Assembly (NCBI GenBank): GCA_030706735.1 | Contig: JAUZNZ010000018.1 | Location: 35,430-99,429 of the forward strand | Direction: 5' to 3' | Length of the DNA: 64,000 nucleotides | Source: Bacteroidota bacterium | GTDB lineage: Bacteria > Bacteroidota > Bacteroidia > Chitinophagales > Chitinophagaceae | Part shown: positions 48,064 to 57,258 of the stretch, in pieces | Layout of the letters: every line of letters begins with the position of its first letter | Numbering within the stretch: the stretch's first letter is position 1 | The notes under the pieces: generated by a model | Seen by the model: the letters and a program-made list of their open reading frames with translations, nothing else | Told to the model about the DNA's origin: nothing | Databases searched by the model: none | Program-made: the position numbers and the translations under genes

Positions 48064-49725
48064 ATGACGGAAAAGAGAAGTGCGACTGCACGGCGCATCC
48101 TATTATTGGTCATCGGATTACTAATTGCCGGTGTTGCCGTATGGCAATTTTATAAATACCGCATTGCCAATCGGGGCATCCACGACGCGGTTACCGGAAA
48201 ATCGGGAGGTCTGTACCGCATCCATTACGATGACCTGACCTTCGATGAGCTTGGTGGTTCGGTACACATGAAGAATATCGTGATCGCTCCCGATACCGAG
48301 GTCTATCACCGGCTATTGGAGGAAAAGGCAAACCCGGCTGTCCTGCTGACGCTGCACCTGCCTGCCCTGGATATTACGGGAGTCAAGACGCCAAAGGCAT
48401 TATTGACCAGGGAGCTTCAAGGCGGAAGGATCGTCATCGACAGCCCTGTTATCGAGCTGGCGGTCAACCCCGCAAGGCAGGAGGCGGATACGTCGGCTGT
48501 CTCCGATGATCCGGTCAGGGATATGGCCAGGCAGCTGCTAGGCAAGCTGGCGAAGATCAGCGTGGACAGTGTGCAGCTCAATCATGCGACCCTGTCGATC
48601 CGGGACATGCAAACAGGCGATATCGTATATCGCTTCGATAACGTGGACTTGTCGCTTTCCGAACTCCTCATCGACCCCGGGAGTCATGCAGATACCTCCC
48701 GCATCCTGTTCTCCCGCGGGTTCTCCATTGCCTGCGAGAAACTGTTGTTCCCTTCGAAAAAGAAAAAATACAAGACGGAGATCGAACAACTCCGGTATGC
48801 CAGTCTGAATAATAGCCTGGAGATCGGCCGCATGCGCGTCGAGCCGCAGTACTCCGAAGAAGAATTCGCGCGCATCTCGCGCACGCAGATAGACCGGTAT
48901 GACTTTTTGCTGGAAAACATCCGGCTTTCGCATATCGACCGGAGAAGCTTTTGGAGCCGGATCATTGCGGACAGCCTGGTGGTTGGCAACAGTTCGTTCA
49001 AGGTCTATCATGACCTCTCTTATCCGCGGGACAGCGTGAGCAAGGTCGGCAAGTACCCACAGCAGCTGTTGATGAAGCTCGGCCTTCCCTTGTCGATCCG
49101 GACGGCGGTGTTTACGCATTCCTTTATCGAATACAAGGAAAAGAACCCAAAGAGCGGTCATGCGGGGAAGGTGCAATTCTTCGATGTGCGGGCGGTGATC
49201 GGCAATATCACCAATATGCCGGCGGGCATTGCCCGGAATGATCAGTGTGTGGTGTCGCTACATGCCTCCTTCCTACGGGCGGCGCCACTGAATGCCCGGC
49301 TGGTCCTCCTGCTTAAGGATGAAAAAGGAAGATTCCACGTTTCGGGGGATATGGGCTCATTGGACGTACATTCGTTGAACCCCTTGTCCGAGCCGATGGG
49401 TTTGGCGCGGATGGAAAAGGGAGAAGTGGAACATACCCATTTTGACCTGGACTGCGACGATTCGTCCGCGACCGGAAAGGTGGAGATACTCTATAAGGAA
49501 CTCAGGATCTCGGTATTGAAAGCGGATAAGGAGGAGGACAAACTCGACAAAAGGGGCCTCGCGAGCCTGGCGGCCAGCGTGATGATCAAACGTTCCAACC
49601 CTGCCGGGAAAGAGCAACCGAGAATAAGCGAGGTGCACTATCCCCGGATACTCAACCGATCGATGTTCGCCCTGATCTGGAAGTCGATATTTACGGGGGT
49701 GAAGGAAACGGTGGGGATGAAATAA
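48064..49725 (+). CDS. AsmA-like/DUF748-like envelope protein
   Basis: A 553-residue protein with an N-terminal membrane helix (ILLLVIGLLIAGVAVWQF) and a beta-rich periplasmic body. Segments such as YRIHYDDLTFDELGGSVHMKN, PALDITGVKTPKAL and VQLNHATLSIRDMQTGDIVYRFDNVDLSL resemble the repeating-groove pattern of AsmA or DUF748 proteins. Not assignable to a finer family. ATG 48064 is chosen because GGAGG lies four bases upstream; an in-frame extension to 47953 is GC-rich and not protein-like. The BrkB-type gene starts three bases after its stop, implying an operon. A hairpin (GCCCGG/CCGGGC at 47984-48003) lies between ppsA and this gene. Confidence 0.68.
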   Translation: MTEKRSATARRILLLVIGLLIAGVAVWQFYKYRIANRGIHDAVTGKSGGLYRIHYDDLTFDELGGSVHMKNIVIAPDTEVYHRLLEEKANPAVLLTLHLPALDITGVKTPKALLTRELQGGRIVIDSPVIELAVNPARQEADTSAVSDDPVRDMARQLLGKLAKISVDSVQLNHATLSIRDMQTGDIVYRFDNVDLSLSELLIDPGSHADTSRILFSRGFSIACEKLLFPSKKKKYKTEIEQLRYASLNNSLEIGRMRVEPQYSEEEFARISRTQIDRYDFLLENIRLSHIDRRSFWSRIIADSLVVGNSSFKVYHDLSYPRDSVSKVGKYPQQLLMKLGLPLSIRTAVFTHSFIEYKEKNPKSGHAGKVQFFDVRAVIGNITNMPAGIARNDQCVVSLHASFLRAAPLNARLVLLLKDEKGRFHVSGDMGSLDVHSLNPLSEPMGLARMEKGEVEHTHFDLDCDDSSATGKVEILYKELRISVLKADKEEDKLDKRGLASLAASVMIKRSNPAGKEQPRISEVHYPRILNRSMFALIWKSIFTGVKETVGMK

Positions 49726-49728
49726 GAC

Positions 49729-50655
49729 ATGATGACCCGAATTTGGATAAAGGTTAAACTGTTCCTGCACCTATTGCGGGACGCCCTGCGGATCTTTCAG
49801 CAGAATGATCCCTTACGGATGGCTGCTGCCACCGCCTTTTTCGCAGGATTTGCCTTACCTCCGATCATGATCATCCTCATCGAAGTGCTTGGCCTCTTTG
49901 GGGACCCGCGGGCCATTGGCCGCGGACTTTTTGACCAGTTGGGCCATGCGATGGACCCAAATACCGTAGTTCAGATCCGGTCGATCCTGCATAATGTCCG
50001 CCAGTTATCCCTGAGCGAAGAAATGCGTGTTGGCGGGTTTGTCTTCCTGGTCTTTGTGGCGACCACCCTGTTCGAAGTGGTGAAGAGCTCCATGAACCAA
50101 CTATGGCGGATCAGGCTGAAGGGGCGGCGGGCGATCCTCGACATTCTGTTGTACCGGATCAAATCGATCGGCATCATTATCCTGGCAGGACTTCTATTCC
50201 TGGTCGTGCTGCTGGGCGACACCACGGGATGGCTGTTGGGAAGAGCCCTTTATCGTGTCGTGGCCATGCTGGCGATCATTGCGTGGTTCGTGATGCTGTT
50301 AAAATACCTGGCCGACGGTCGTCCCAGCTGGAAGGTGGCTATCGGCGGCGGGGTCTTTACCGGTCTGCTCTTTGCCATCGGCGTGGTTATCCTGCGCTGG
50401 CTCCTGTCTTTCAGCAAGGCGGAAACGATCTATGGCAGTTCGACGGCGTTGACGCTGCTGTTGCTATTCGTTTTTTATTCAGCCTTCATCTTTTACTATG
50501 GAGCCTGCTTCACCCTGGCCCTGGCGGAACGGTGGAAGCTGCCGATCCGGCCGACGGCTCATGCGGCAGGGTATTCGTTGGAGAACAGCGGAGCAGTACC
50601 CTATCACCAGTCCACCTTGCCCTCCGGGGATGTAGACGGACGCCAGTCCGAATGA
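49729..50655 (+). CDS. YihY/BrkB-family membrane protein
   Basis: A 308-residue integral membrane protein of the YihY/virulence factor BrkB family (once misannotated as RNase BN). Six helices are predicted, with the family segments NDPLRMAAATAFFAGFALPPIMIILIEVLG, FEVVKSSMNQLWRI, IIILAGLLFLVVLLGDT and TIYGSSTALTLLLLFVFYSAFIFYYGACF. The cellular role is unsettled (suggested transporter or envelope function). It starts three bases after the AsmA-like gene. Its C-terminal coding overlaps the convergent serine hydrolase gene by 52 bases. Confidence 0.9.
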   Translation: MMTRIWIKVKLFLHLLRDALRIFQQNDPLRMAAATAFFAGFALPPIMIILIEVLGLFGDPRAIGRGLFDQLGHAMDPNTVVQIRSILHNVRQLSLSEEMRVGGFVFLVFVATTLFEVVKSSMNQLWRIRLKGRRAILDILLYRIKSIGIIILAGLLFLVVLLGDTTGWLLGRALYRVVAMLAIIAWFVMLLKYLADGRPSWKVAIGGGVFTGLLFAIGVVILRWLLSFSKAETIYGSSTALTLLLLFVFYSAFIFYYGACFTLALAERWKLPIRPTAHAAGYSLENSGAVPYHQSTLPSGDVDGRQSE

Positions 50656-51530
50656 GGTTCAAAATAGTCCCAAAGCAGATGCGATAATCGCCGGGCGAGC
50701 ACCCACCCTTCATTATTCGGCTGCCAGGTCGTATCCGTCAGGTCTTTGGTCTCGACGGAAAAGATATAGGTCCCGTGCGGGGCGCTGACCAGGACGGTCT
50801 CACTGCGGGACTGATCCACGGCACCTCCTTTGCAGGCAGCAAAAATATCGGGTGGGATCTGGGAAAGAGCATACTCATCCCAGTAATCGCGACCCAGTAG
50901 GCGAAGCATGCGTTCGCTGACGGCCGGACTCAACACTTTTCCATCATGGATCATCTGAAAGATCCGGACCATCTCGCGCGGTGTCGTCTGTCCCCAGCCA
51001 TAGACATTGCGGATGGCTTCCCTGCCGGGCGTGCGGGAGTTGACCCGATAATCGTGGAAGCCCAGGCTATCGAGCAGTTGGTTGATGCGGATGCCGCCGC
51101 CGGCGAGACCTTGCAACCAGAGGCTGGCCGTATTATCGCTCATGGTCAGCATGAGCATCATGATCTTGCTGAGCTCGATCTTTTCGCCATCCTTGAATGA
51201 ACCGAGGATATCCACCCCGGCATAGTGGAGGGAATCCTTGTAGATCATGACCTGGTGATAGTCAAGTTGGCCGGTACGGATCTTGTCCATGACGCCCAGC
51301 AGGATGGATACTTTGACCTGGCTGGCTGTGGGGAAGAGGCTGTCCGCATTGATCGCTGCCGTCTTTCCTGTTTTGAGGTTGGCCACAAAGACTCCGACCT
51401 TGCCATGGAAACCCTCGAGCAGAGCGGCGATGCGTGATTGGAGTTTGGCGTCGGTGGATCGATCCTGGGCGCAGAGTGGATGGGATGACGAGAGCAGGAT
51501 GGTCAGTGCAACGAGATAATATTTTCTCAT
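50604..51530 (-). CDS. Exported serine hydrolase of the class A beta-lactamase/PBP fold
   Basis: A 308-residue exported protein (signal KYYLVALTILLSSSHPLCAQ) with the penicillin-recognising fold. The nucleophile motif is ASQVKVSIL (S-x-x-K), the second motif MSDNTASL (SDN), and the third ACKGGAVDQSR (KGG instead of KTG). In the omega-loop region NSRTPGREAIRNVYGWGQTTP no Glu aligns with the class A general base Glu166, so true beta-lactamase activity is doubtful; a peptidase or esterase role is more likely. Reads against the BrkB gene with a 52-base overlap. Confidence 0.85.
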   Translation of the reverse strand: MRKYYLVALTILLSSSHPLCAQDRSTDAKLQSRIAALLEGFHGKVGVFVANLKTGKTAAINADSLFPTASQVKVSILLGVMDKIRTGQLDYHQVMIYKDSLHYAGVDILGSFKDGEKIELSKIMMLMLTMSDNTASLWLQGLAGGGIRINQLLDSLGFHDYRVNSRTPGREAIRNVYGWGQTTPREMVRIFQMIHDGKVLSPAVSERMLRLLGRDYWDEYALSQIPPDIFAACKGGAVDQSRSETVLVSAPHGTYIFSVETKDLTDTTWQPNNEGWVLARRLSHLLWDYFEPHSDWRPSTSPEGKVDW

Positions 51531-51596
51531 GATGTCCGGTTATGATCCATGAATTTACGATTTCAATAATTTTGTGGTTCTATAAATTTAAAAGAT

Positions 51597-52040
51597 ATGG
51601 GAGCAAGACTTAACATGGGTAAGGTGCAGCCGGACGCCTACCGGGCGATGAATGCCATGGACAGCTTTGTCAAGAACTCGGCCATTCCTCCTTTGCAGCG
51701 GGAAATGATCAAGATCAGGGCGTCTCAGATCAATGGGTGTGCCTATTGCGTGCATGAGCATACGGGTGACGCGCGAAAGCTGGGAGAAACGGAGCAGCGC
51801 ATCTATCTGATGAGCGTCTGGCGGGAAGCCGGCCCTGCCTTTACGGACGAAGAAAAATTGTTACTGGAAATGACCGAGGAGATCACGCTGATCCAGCAGC
51901 ATGGGCTAAGCGACGCCTTATATGACAAGGCGATCGGGTTCTGGGGCGAAGTGAGGACTGCGCAGGTCATTATGGCGATCATTACGATCAATGCCTGGAA
52001 CCGGATCGGGGTCGGGTTGAATATGCATCCGGCGTTGTAA
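51597..52040 (+). CDS. Carboxymuconolactone decarboxylase-family (AhpD-like) protein
   Basis: A 147-residue AhpD-like alpha-helical protein. The active-site motif GCAYCVHEHTGDARK carries Cys48, Cys51 and His55, the redox pair and proton-relay His of alkyl hydroperoxidase D-type proteins. The rest (REMIKIRASQING, GFWGEVRTAQVIMAIITINAWNRIG) fits the family. It likely reduces peroxides with a dithiol donor; partner unknown. A TAATTTTG box at 51567-51574 lies upstream. Ends 20 bases from the convergent NHL gene. Confidence 0.92.
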   Translation: MGARLNMGKVQPDAYRAMNAMDSFVKNSAIPPLQREMIKIRASQINGCAYCVHEHTGDARKLGETEQRIYLMSVWREAGPAFTDEEKLLLEMTEEITLIQQHGLSDALYDKAIGFWGEVRTAQVIMAIITINAWNRIGVGLNMHPAL

Positions 52041-52060
52041 GGGGTGGCCCCGGGGCCCGG

Positions 52061-53155
52061 CTATTTAAAACTGATCTTCCGGATGCGGTTGTTATTAACG
52101 TCTGCCACGTAAAGATTCCCCTGAGCGTCGATGGCGAGCCCCATCGGATCGCGGAATTTGGCACTGAGGCCGTCGCCGTCGGCAAAGCCTTCGGTACTGC
52201 CTGCAATGGTCGAAACGAAGCCTTGGGGGGTGATCTTACGGATGCGGCTGTCATCCGTGACATAGAGGTTGCCGGTGCTGTCCACCACGATATCTCCGAT
52301 GGTGCTGAATTCGGCGGTATTGGGATCTCCTTCCGCATATCCCCTGACCCCATTGCCGGCGAACCGCGAGACGGTCCCATCCGGAGTGATCTTGCGAATG
52401 CAGAAATTGCCATAATCGCAGAGGTAGATGTTGCCCTGTTTGTCCAGTGCAATCCCATCCGGGAAATTGAATTCCGCCTGGTTGCCGGCCCCATTGACCA
52501 TACCTTGCGTTCCGTCACCCGCGACGGTGGTTACCTGCCCTTCATGATCGATCTTGCGGATGCGGCTGTTCACCGCGTCATCGACAAATATATTGCCACT
52601 GGGATCGGCTACCACGCCGCCCGCGTCCAGTTGGAATTGTGCCGACAGGGTGGGGCCGTTTGCAAAACCCGGCGTCGAGGTCCCTGCAAAGGTTGTTACA
52701 TCCGCCGTTGGGCTGATGCGCCGGACGCGCGGATCATTTTGCTCCACGATATACAGGTATCCATTAGCGTCCAATGCGATGCGGTAAGGTTCGGCCACTT
52801 CCGCATGGGTTCCGTTGCCATTGACGATGCCTACGGAGTCATTGCCTACAAAGGTCGAGACCTGGCCCGCGGCGATCTTGCGGATGCGATGATTCTTGAA
52901 ATCAGCCACATAGATCGTCCCGTCGGTCGCCACGGCGACGTCGACCGGAGCGTTGAACGAGGAGGAATAGACCGGGCCATTTTGCCGGCCTGGCTGGTTC
53001 TGGCCAGCAATGGTGCTGACGGTAATGCTCCCGGGCGCGGGGTTTCCCGGAGGCGGCGGAGTGGGGTACCCATTGCCACCATCGTTCTTCTTTTGGCAGC
53101 CGGCGACGGCAGCTAAGAGGGCGAGGGAAAGCGTGGGGTATAGAAAGCGTTTCAT
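52061..53155 (-). CDS. NHL-repeat beta-propeller lipoprotein
   Basis: A 364-residue lipoprotein (signal LYPTLSLALLAAVAGC) with about six NHL repeats forming a beta-propeller. Repeat examples: VATDGTIYVADFKNHRIRKI, LDANGYLYIVEQNDPRVRRI, LDKQGNIYLCDYGNFCIRKI and IDAQGNLYVADVNNNRIRKI, each followed by TVAGDGTQG- or FAGNGVRG-like loops. These surface propellers commonly bind proteins or saccharides. The start at 53155 is favoured over 53164 by the signal peptide. No operon partner. Confidence 0.9.
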   Translation of the reverse strand: MKRFLYPTLSLALLAAVAGCQKKNDGGNGYPTPPPPGNPAPGSITVSTIAGQNQPGRQNGPVYSSSFNAPVDVAVATDGTIYVADFKNHRIRKIAAGQVSTFVGNDSVGIVNGNGTHAEVAEPYRIALDANGYLYIVEQNDPRVRRISPTADVTTFAGTSTPGFANGPTLSAQFQLDAGGVVADPSGNIFVDDAVNSRIRKIDHEGQVTTVAGDGTQGMVNGAGNQAEFNFPDGIALDKQGNIYLCDYGNFCIRKITPDGTVSRFAGNGVRGYAEGDPNTAEFSTIGDIVVDSTGNLYVTDDSRIRKITPQGFVSTIAGSTEGFADGDGLSAKFRDPMGLAIDAQGNLYVADVNNNRIRKISFK

Positions 53156-53270
53156 AATGGGCAAAGGTCGAATGGGACTTCGACAAGAAAATACGAAAAT
53201 TGCCTTTTGAGGGGATGTTCTTTGCGAATGGTCGGTTATTATTTCCGATCGGTCGGGGGGATCGGCAGGG

Positions 53271-53699
53271 TCAGGCCTTTTTTGCCTTGGCCTTCGCTTT
53301 TTTATCTTTCAGGTATTCCTCCCGGATCTTTACGAGGTCGATCCCGGCGGTGTCGGAAATCAGATCCCGGACGATATCCAAGGGCATTTTAGCTGCGCTG
53401 TCAAAGTTAATACAACCTTTTTGAAAGTCCGCCTGGTCGAGAAGGCGCTGATACTTTTCATGAAGGGGTTTTGACCCGTAGATCGGCAACACATGCAGGG
53501 ACATATAGTTCTTCACTCCAGATAGAGCATATTTCATCATCCCCTTTGCCTTATATACGATCATTTCCTTTCCCATCATGGGTTCTACCACCGGGACAAC
53601 CGTCTTGTCTCTTTCCAGGATGATGGAATGAATGTCAGCGATGATGCTTTGCCTGTCTGGCGCCTGTGTGGAGATGTATTGTCTGACTTTGGGGTCCAT
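53271..53699 (-). CDS. DUF1801/YdhG-like protein
   Basis: A 142-residue cytoplasmic protein of the DUF1801 family (Bacillus YdhG-like). Typical segments: APDRQSIIADIHSIILE, YKAKGMMKYALSGVKNYMSLHV, YGSKPLHEKYQRLLDQADFQKGC and MPLDIVRDLISDTAGIDLVKIREEY. Some relatives act as iron chaperones; function here is unknown. The tail is lysine/alanine rich (DKKAKAKAKKA). The reading frame extends to 53753 but the Met at 53699 fits the family start. Confidence 0.83.
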   Translation of the reverse strand: MDPKVRQYISTQAPDRQSIIADIHSIILERDKTVVPVVEPMMGKEMIVYKAKGMMKYALSGVKNYMSLHVLPIYGSKPLHEKYQRLLDQADFQKGCINFDSAAKMPLDIVRDLISDTAGIDLVKIREEYLKDKKAKAKAKKA

Positions 53700-53825
53700 T
53701 GATTTGATCGGGAATGAGAACGGACTAAAAATACAAAAAAATCCTATTATCATGTCCTATGCTGACGCCAGTCAGTCGTTTTCTTCAGAAGGCCATCTTC
53801 CTTTGTTGTGTTAAAACCACTGATC

Positions 53826-54098
53826 ATGAAAGACGAAAGAGATACGGAACTCTGGAAAGAGGCTAAAGCGAGAGCAGGATTTAAGACCCATCTTATTTTA
53901 TATCTTGCTGTAAACCTGTCGTTATGGACAATTTGGTTCCTTACCGGCAGGACCGGATCCTATCCCTGGCCGATCTGGCCTACTGTAGGCTGGGGGATTG
54001 GCATCATTTCCAATTATCTCGGTGTCTATAAATTGGGAAGCACCGCAGAAAAGGAATATGAGAAACTGAAAGGACAGCGACACTCCACCGAACCCTGA
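53826..54098 (+). CDS. 2TM-domain small membrane protein
   Basis: A 90-residue membrane protein with the 2TM pattern: a charged N-terminus (MKDERDTELWKEAKARAGFK), two helices (THLILYLAVNLSLWTIWFL and WPTVGWGIGIISNYLGVY) and a charged C-terminus. Such domains often accompany LytTR regulators, but none is adjacent here. Function unknown. Base composition is lower in GC than the genes to its left, starting the AT-richer segment. A hairpin terminator follows at 54169. Confidence 0.85.
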   Translation: MKDERDTELWKEAKARAGFKTHLILYLAVNLSLWTIWFLTGRTGSYPWPIWPTVGWGIGIISNYLGVYKLGSTAEKEYEKLKGQRHSTEP

Positions 54099-54168
54099 GC
54101 CAATATAGGACAATCAAGAAGATGGGTGTCATTGCCACCTGATACCGGTGGCGATGCGAGAACGCAAG

Positions 54169-54200
54169 AAGGCCGCACAGAGCGGCCTTCCTGGTTTAAT
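54169..54200 (+). terminator. Hairpin terminator after the 2TM gene
   Basis: An 8-bp stem AAGGCCGC / GCGGCCTT with loop ACAGA (54169-54189) followed by a T-rich stretch. A second small hairpin, GCCACC / GGTGGC (54134-54152), precedes it. Nothing else is recognised in the 215-base gap except the repeats near 54257. Confidence 0.65.
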
Positions 54201-54256
54201 TTTACGGACAAAACACAAAATTCATTCAAATTATTGGGAGATTTTGCATAAATTCA

Positions 54257-54309
54257 TACGTAATAATGTAAATATAGACATTAACTCGTACGATTTTATG
54301 TAAATATGG
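54257..54309 (+). repeat. Spaced direct repeats before the DUF4143 ATPase gene
   Basis: TACGTAATAATGTAAATATAG (54257-54277) and TACGATTTTATGTAAATATGG (54289-54309) share 16 of 21 bases and are 32 bases apart, about three helical turns. The second ends four bases before the ATG at 54314. The arrangement fits an operator for a dimeric or cooperative regulator, or duplicated promoter DNA. Confidence 0.45.
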
Positions 54310-54313
54310 TGAT

Positions 54314-55609
54314 ATGGAACGAACTGAATTAGCCAAGCTAGGGGAGTGGGCTCGATCCAAAAATCGCAAACCATTGGTAATCAGAGGGGCACGCCAAACC
54401 GGTAAGACCTGGCTTATGAAAGAATTGGGAAGGACAGAATATGAGAAGGTGGCCTACATAAATTTTGAAAGCAGTGCCACCTTGAAAAGCATGTTTACAG
54501 GGGATTTTGACATCAAGCGGATCATATTGACGCTTGAAATCGAAACGAAAGTAACCATCGAAGCAAATACAACCTTGATCATTCTCGACGAGATCCAAGA
54601 AGCTCCGGGGGCCTTAACTTCTTTAAAATATTTCCAGGAAAATGCCCCCGAATATCATGTCATCGCTGCAGGTTCTTTATTAGGAGTGGCCTTAAATCAG
54701 CATGTTTCCTTTCCGGTTGGAAAAGTCGATTTCCTTGATCTCCACCCATTAACCTTTGTGGAATTTCTGGAGGCACTCGATGAACAGCCGTTGGTCGATT
54801 TGTTAAAAAGGCAGGATTGGCCGTTGATCACTCAATTTAGAAGCCGGTACATTGAAAGGCTAAAACAATATTATTATATCGGTGGGATGCCCGAGGCGGT
54901 CTACGCCTTCTCTCAGCGCACTAACTTTGAAGAGGTACGGACTATCCAGCGGCGCATATTGATCGCCTACGAACAGGATTTTTCAAAGCACGCCCCTATT
55001 CAAATCGTACCCCGGATCAGGATGCTTTGGAATTCCGTACCCGCACAACTTGCAAAAGAGAACCGAAAATTTATTTATGGGATGTTGCGTCGGGGTGCAA
55101 GAGCGAAAGATTACGAATTAGCCCTGTCCTGGCTGATAGATTGCGGCTTGATCCATAAAGTCAACAATGTAACAAAGCCTTCCATCCCGTTAAAAGCCTA
55201 TGAGGATTTGGGCGCGTTCAAATTGTACCTGGTGGATGTCGGGCTACTAGCGGCAATGGTGGATCTGGATGTGCAATCGCTCATTAGCGGCAATGATTTG
55301 TTTGAGGAGTTCAAAGGCTCTTTAACGGAGCAATATGTCTTGCAACAGTTGATCACACTAAGGAATGCAAGTACCTATTATTGGTCTCCGGAGCACGCAA
55401 GAGCAGAAGTTGACTTCTTATTACAGATAAAAGGAAAAGTAGTGCCGTTGGAGGTTAAAGCTGCTGAAAACCTGCACGCAAAAAGCCTTCGGGTGTACTA
55501 TCAAAAGTATGCGCCGGAAATAGCGATAAGAACGTCCTTATCTGATTATCGGCGGGAAGAATGGATGACCAATTGGCCATTATATGCAATTGGTGAGGTG
55601 GCTTCGTAA
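54314..55609 (+). CDS. ATP-binding protein with AAA core and DUF4143 domain
   Basis: A 431-residue protein of the widespread AAA/DUF4143 family. Walker A is RGARQTGKTWLMKEL (about 24-35) and Walker B ILDEIQEAPG; then FFQE-type linker segments (DFLDLHPLTFVEFLEA) and the C-terminal DUF4143 part with a PD-(D/E)xK-like core, YWSPEHARAEVDFLLQIKGKVVPLEVKAA. Its biological role is unproved; copies are scattered across Bacteroidota and are often acquired horizontally. AT-richer codon use than the chromosome on either side. Preceded by paired direct repeats. Confidence 0.88.
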   Translation: MERTELAKLGEWARSKNRKPLVIRGARQTGKTWLMKELGRTEYEKVAYINFESSATLKSMFTGDFDIKRIILTLEIETKVTIEANTTLIILDEIQEAPGALTSLKYFQENAPEYHVIAAGSLLGVALNQHVSFPVGKVDFLDLHPLTFVEFLEALDEQPLVDLLKRQDWPLITQFRSRYIERLKQYYYIGGMPEAVYAFSQRTNFEEVRTIQRRILIAYEQDFSKHAPIQIVPRIRMLWNSVPAQLAKENRKFIYGMLRRGARAKDYELALSWLIDCGLIHKVNNVTKPSIPLKAYEDLGAFKLYLVDVGLLAAMVDLDVQSLISGNDLFEEFKGSLTEQYVLQQLITLRNASTYYWSPEHARAEVDFLLQIKGKVVPLEVKAAENLHAKSLRVYYQKYAPEIAIRTSLSDYRREEWMTNWPLYAIGEVAS

Positions 55610-55830
55610 GAACTCTATAGTTGGCCGCTTCAAAGATCGCGACCCTTTTTGGTGTTCATCCAACCAGCAGCCTCGTAAGTTGTTCGATCTCAAGCCCTCC
55701 GACTTGACAATATCCAGGCAACAGCGCGGGAATTTTAGATCCTTTACTTACTAATTTTTGTATTTGGTTTTACTATAACTTTAGCAAGCCTAAAATTGTC
55801 ATTTTAACACGTAAACGATCGCCTGCTTTT

Positions 55831-57258
55831 ATGAAAAATCTTTCCTTCTCTTTTTTATTTTTGACATTGACCCTGGTATTTACTTCATGCAGTGAAAAGG
55901 AGTCAAATCCTATATTGACTATTGAAGGGGGCCAGATAAAAGGTGTGGAAACTCCAACAAAAGGGATTATTGTCTATAAAGGCATTCCCTTTGCGGCGCC
56001 ACCTGTTGGCAACCTGCGTTGGAAGGAACCTCAGCCTGTTGTAGCCTGGCAAGGCGTAAAAATAGCCGATAAGTATGGCGCTGCAGCTATGCAGGTGACC
56101 TGGGATCCCCAAAGCTTTTATGGCAAGGAATGGAGGGCAAGCGGCAGTGTTCCATTCAATGAAGATTGTCTGTACCTGAACGTTTGGACTCCGGCAGCAG
56201 GTGAAAAGGATAAGAAGCTACCCGTGGCCCTATGGATACATGGAGGCGGCTACCGGGAGGGCTTTGCCTTTGAACCGGAAATGGATGGTGGCGAGGAGTG
56301 GGCTTCGAAAGGCGTTATCCTGGTCTCGGTAACGTACCGGCTGGGCGTGATGGGTTTTTTCTCACATCCACTTTTGTCGGCTGAAAGCCCGCATGGCGTT
56401 TCGGGGAATTATGGTCTGATGGACCAGGCAGCAGCATTAAAATGGATATCCAATAATATCGAACAGTTTGGAGGCGACCCGAAGAATATTACCATATTCG
56501 GACAGAGTGCAGGGGCAGGCAGCGTTCAATCCTTATGCGCTTCCCCGCTTACCAACAACCTCGTTAGTAAGGCGATCAGCATGAGCGGTGGTGGATTGGG
56601 TAATTTCAGACCCCCTGTCATGCTGGATACAGCCCAGCTGAACAATAAGAAGATGATGGATCATTTTGGTAAGTCCACTTTAGAGTCGATGCGTTCGCTC
56701 TTCTTTGACGAATTGACGGATATGGCAAAAAAATATGGAGACACTACTAAAACCCGTGTTGGCTGGGTACCTGTCATTGACAACTATTTCCTGAAGAGCA
56801 CGTTTACGGATGCAGCCAGGGCAAAAGCAATATCCGACATCCCTTATATGATCGGGTCGACTGCAAATGACATGAATGACATGACGAAGCCGGTCGGTGA
56901 TTTTTGCGCTTTGCGTGCTACACAAAGTACCAAACCTGCCTATGCTTATTTGTTCCAACGGCAGCTGCCCGGCGATTCAAGCGGGGCGTTTCATTCTTCT
57001 GACCTATGGTATATATTCCATTCGCAAAAACATAGCTGGCGGCCATTTACAGCGGGTGACAAGGAATTGAGTGATAAGATGGTGGACTGCTGGACAAACT
57101 TTGCAAAGTCAGGCAACCCAAATGGCAATGATAGTGCTGTATGGGCGCCTTATTCTGCCGAACACCCCGGGTTTATGACGTTTGATGCCAACTCGGACAA
57201 AGCGGTTTTGACCATGACAACTACTCCTAAGTATAGAGGGAGCACTATGAAAAGGTAG
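55831..57258 (+). CDS. Type B carboxylesterase lipoprotein
   Basis: A 475-residue alpha/beta hydrolase of the type B carboxylesterase family with a lipoprotein signal (LTLVFTSC, Cys at 20). Motifs: GIPFAAPPVGNLRWKEPQPV, NEDCLYLNVWTPA, LWIHGGGY (oxyanion hole), GNYGLMDQAAALKWISNNI, FGQSAGAGSV with the catalytic Ser, and GAFHSSDLWYIF with the catalytic His. The acidic residue is likely the Asp in TANDMND. It hydrolyses an ester of unknown structure. The AT-rich 220 bases upstream show no complete promoter I can name. Confidence 0.9.
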   Translation: MKNLSFSFLFLTLTLVFTSCSEKESNPILTIEGGQIKGVETPTKGIIVYKGIPFAAPPVGNLRWKEPQPVVAWQGVKIADKYGAAAMQVTWDPQSFYGKEWRASGSVPFNEDCLYLNVWTPAAGEKDKKLPVALWIHGGGYREGFAFEPEMDGGEEWASKGVILVSVTYRLGVMGFFSHPLLSAESPHGVSGNYGLMDQAAALKWISNNIEQFGGDPKNITIFGQSAGAGSVQSLCASPLTNNLVSKAISMSGGGLGNFRPPVMLDTAQLNNKKMMDHFGKSTLESMRSLFFDELTDMAKKYGDTTKTRVGWVPVIDNYFLKSTFTDAARAKAISDIPYMIGSTANDMNDMTKPVGDFCALRATQSTKPAYAYLFQRQLPGDSSGAFHSSDLWYIFHSQKHSWRPFTAGDKELSDKMVDCWTNFAKSGNPNGNDSAVWAPYSAEHPGFMTFDANSDKAVLTMTTTPKYRGSTMKR

